Of a stretch of 7,056 bases of DNA, positions 5,693-7,056 are shown one piece after another. Source of the DNA: an uncultured Verrucomicrobiota bacterium (lineage in GTDB: Bacteria > Verrucomicrobiota > Verrucomicrobiia > Chthoniobacterales > SZAS-18); assembly GCA_937873255.1 (NCBI GenBank), contig CALMVM010000470.1, positions 2,666-9,721 on the forward strand, read 5' to 3'. The translations under genes and the position numbers were made by a program. A model generated the notes under the pieces. The model had not been told where the DNA came from. It worked only from the letters and a program-made list of their open reading frames with translations, and did no database searches. How positions within the stretch are numbered: position 1 is the stretch's first letter; each line of letters opens with the position of its first letter.

Positions 5693-7056
5693 GAGAATTG
5701 GAGGCGCAGGTAGGACAACAAATCGGAACGCGTGATGAGGCCCAGGAAACGGTCGCCGTCCATGACGATGGCCACGCGTCCACGGTCGAAGACCTGGAGC
5801 AGATCGTCGATGCCGGCGGCGGGCGAGAGCGTTTCCAGCCGGTCGGTCATCGCCGAGCGCACCAGCGCGCGGAAATGCTCGGGGTCGGCGTGGACCTTCA
5901 CGAGAATGTCGGACTCATCCAGGATGCCCGCAACGTGGCCCTGCGCGTCCACGACGGGCAGTTGCGACACGTCGGCGGCGCGCATTCGCTTGAACGCCGT
6001 CCCGAGCGTGTCCTCCGGGCCGACCGCGATGACCTCGCCCGCCTCGTAGCGATGCAGGATCAGGTCGCGCAAATCGCCCTGGGTCGTGCGGCGGATGAAG
6101 CCCTGCTCGGCCATCCAGAAGTCGTTGTACATCTTCGACAGATATTTGTTGCCGCTGTCGCAGATGAACGTCACCACGCGCTTGGGCCGGGTTTGCTCGC
6201 GGCAATACCGCAACGCCGCCGCCAGCAGCGTGCCGGTGGAGGAGCCGCCCAGGATGCCCTCCTTGCGCAGGAGTTCGCGCGCGGTGGCGAAGGATTCCTC
6301 GTCCGTGATGGAATACGCCGCCTTCACGCGCGAGAGGTCGGCGATGTCGGGGATGAAATCCTCGCCGATGCCCTCCACCGACCAGCTCCCGGCCTCGCCG
6401 AGCGTGCCGTTTTGGATGTACGGCGTCAGGATCGAGCCGGCCGGGTCGGCCAGGACCATTTCCAGGTCGGGCTGCACGCGCGCGAAGAAATTGCTCAGGC
6501 CCGTCATCGTGCCGCTGCTGCCCACCCCGCAGACCACCGCGTCGAGGTCGTGGCCGGTCTGGTCCCAGATTTCGGGGCCGGTGCTCGTCTCGTGGGCGAG
6601 CGGGTTGGCGGGGTTGCTGAACTGGTTGACGTAGAAACCGCCGGGAATCTCCGCCGCCAGCCGCGCGGCGATGTCCTGGTAATACTCCGGGTGCCCGCGC
6701 CCCACGTCGGAGCGGGTCAGCCGCACCTCCGCGCCGAGCGCGCGGACGTGGCTGATTTTTTCCTGGCTCATCTTGTCGGGGATGACCAGAAGCGCGCGGT
6801 AACCCTTGGCCGCGGCGACGAGCGCCAGGCCGATGCCGGTGTTGCCCGCCGTGGCCTCGACGACCGTGCCGCCGGGTTGGAGGCGGCCGTCGCGTTCGGC
6901 GGCCTCGATCATCGCCAGGGCCACGCGGTCCTTGATGGAGCCGGTGGGGTTCTGGTTTTCGAGTTTGACGAACAGCCGGCAGACGCCGGTGTCCATTCGG
7001 GTGATCTCGACCAGCGGCGTGTTGCCGATGAGCGCGAGGACGGCGGGGAGCGGGTG
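5689..7056 (-). CDS. cbs: Cystathionine beta-synthase with C-terminal CBS domain pair, partial at 5' end
   Basis: A PLP enzyme expected to join homocysteine and serine into cystathionine, the first step of reverse transsulfuration. At least 455 residues are in the window. The frame runs through the right edge, and HPLPAVLALIGNTPLVEITR precedes the first in-window Met (6996), so that Met is internal. The Schiff-base Lys is in NPTGSIKDR (Lys42 of the visible part). The substrate loop reads EATAGNTGIG, and the phosphate loop is GVGSSGTMTG. Later segments EGIGEDFIPDIADL and EEGI-like KEGILGGSSTGT resemble eukaryotic CBS more than plain cysteine synthase. The last 119 residues hold two CBS motifs (VSQLPVVDAQGHVAGILDES; VAIVMDGDRFLGLITRSDLL), a Bateman module that binds adenosyl ligands such as SAM in many proteins. 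Cysteine synthase activity is an alternative. It is the first visible gene of the operon; promoter and N-terminus lie outside. Confidence 0.92.
   Translation of the reverse strand, partial: HPLPAVLALIGNTPLVEITRMDTGVCRLFVKLENQNPTGSIKDRVALAMIEAAERDGRLQPGGTVVEATAGNTGIGLALVAAAKGYRALLVIPDKMSQEKISHVRALGAEVRLTRSDVGRGHPEYYQDIAARLAAEIPGGFYVNQFSNPANPLAHETSTGPEIWDQTGHDLDAVVCGVGSSGTMTGLSNFFARVQPDLEMVLADPAGSILTPYIQNGTLGEAGSWSVEGIGEDFIPDIADLSRVKAAYSITDEESFATARELLRKEGILGGSSTGTLLAAALRYCREQTRPKRVVTFICDSGNKYLSKMYNDFWMAEQGFIRRTTQGDLRDLILHRYEAGEVIAVGPEDTLGTAFKRMRAADVSQLPVVDAQGHVAGILDESDILVKVHADPEHFRALVRSAMTDRLETLSPAAGIDDLLQVFDRGRVAIVMDGDRFLGLITRSDLLSYLRLQFS

Noticed and set aside
4214..5713. Long plus-strand open frame of 499 codons
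   Set aside because: It is antisense to the gamma-lyase and spermidine-synthase-like genes, which carry full family motifs. High GC keeps the opposite strand open.

Overview
The window is high-GC bacterial DNA with almost all third codon positions G or C. The gene content is an outer-membrane TonB-dependent receptor, an Fe(II)-dependent PKHD hydroxylase of the PiuC type, two tandem DUF2961 (GH172-like) genes and a transsulfuration operon. This suggests a Gram-negative organism. The DUF2961 pair with a TonB receptor makes Verrucomicrobiota (Opitutales-like) my best guess, but the sequence alone does not prove it and a proteobacterium is possible.

The window has two contrasting halves. The right half (about 3770-7056, all on the minus strand) is intact and compact. 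It runs cystathionine beta-synthase (start beyond the right edge), then a cystathionine gamma-lyase/synthase overlapping it by 4 bases (ATGA), then, 39 bases on, a small spermidine-synthase-like protein with a SAM-binding fold. Together the first two genes would convert homocysteine plus serine to cystathionine and then to cysteine (reverse transsulfuration). The third gene's role is not clear, and its polyamine-synthase active-site motifs are altered.

The left half (1-3750) consists of broken genes. On the minus strand are the end of an unrecognised gene (1-226), the N-terminal half of a DUF2961 protein (231-818) and the C-terminal half of a second DUF2961 protein (840-1371). On the plus strand are the last third of a PiuC/YbiX hydroxylase (1374-1610), an overlapping TPR-like gene cut off at its 3' end (1592 to about 2268), and the C-terminal two-thirds of a Fiu-like siderophore receptor (2272-3750) with an in-frame TGA at 2383. 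The reading frame switches abruptly from one gene family to another near 230, 1370 and 2265. Several one-base frameshifts lie inside the DUF2961 fragments, three of them in A/T homopolymers.

The order and orientation of the fragments are what one would expect of an ordinary locus: a DUF2961 pair divergent from a piuC-TPR-receptor iron-uptake cluster. I infer that internal deletions removed gene ends, including the divergent promoter region. The alternative is an assembly or sequencing artefact. I found no RNA genes, CRISPR arrays, insertion-sequence ends or plausible novel defence system.
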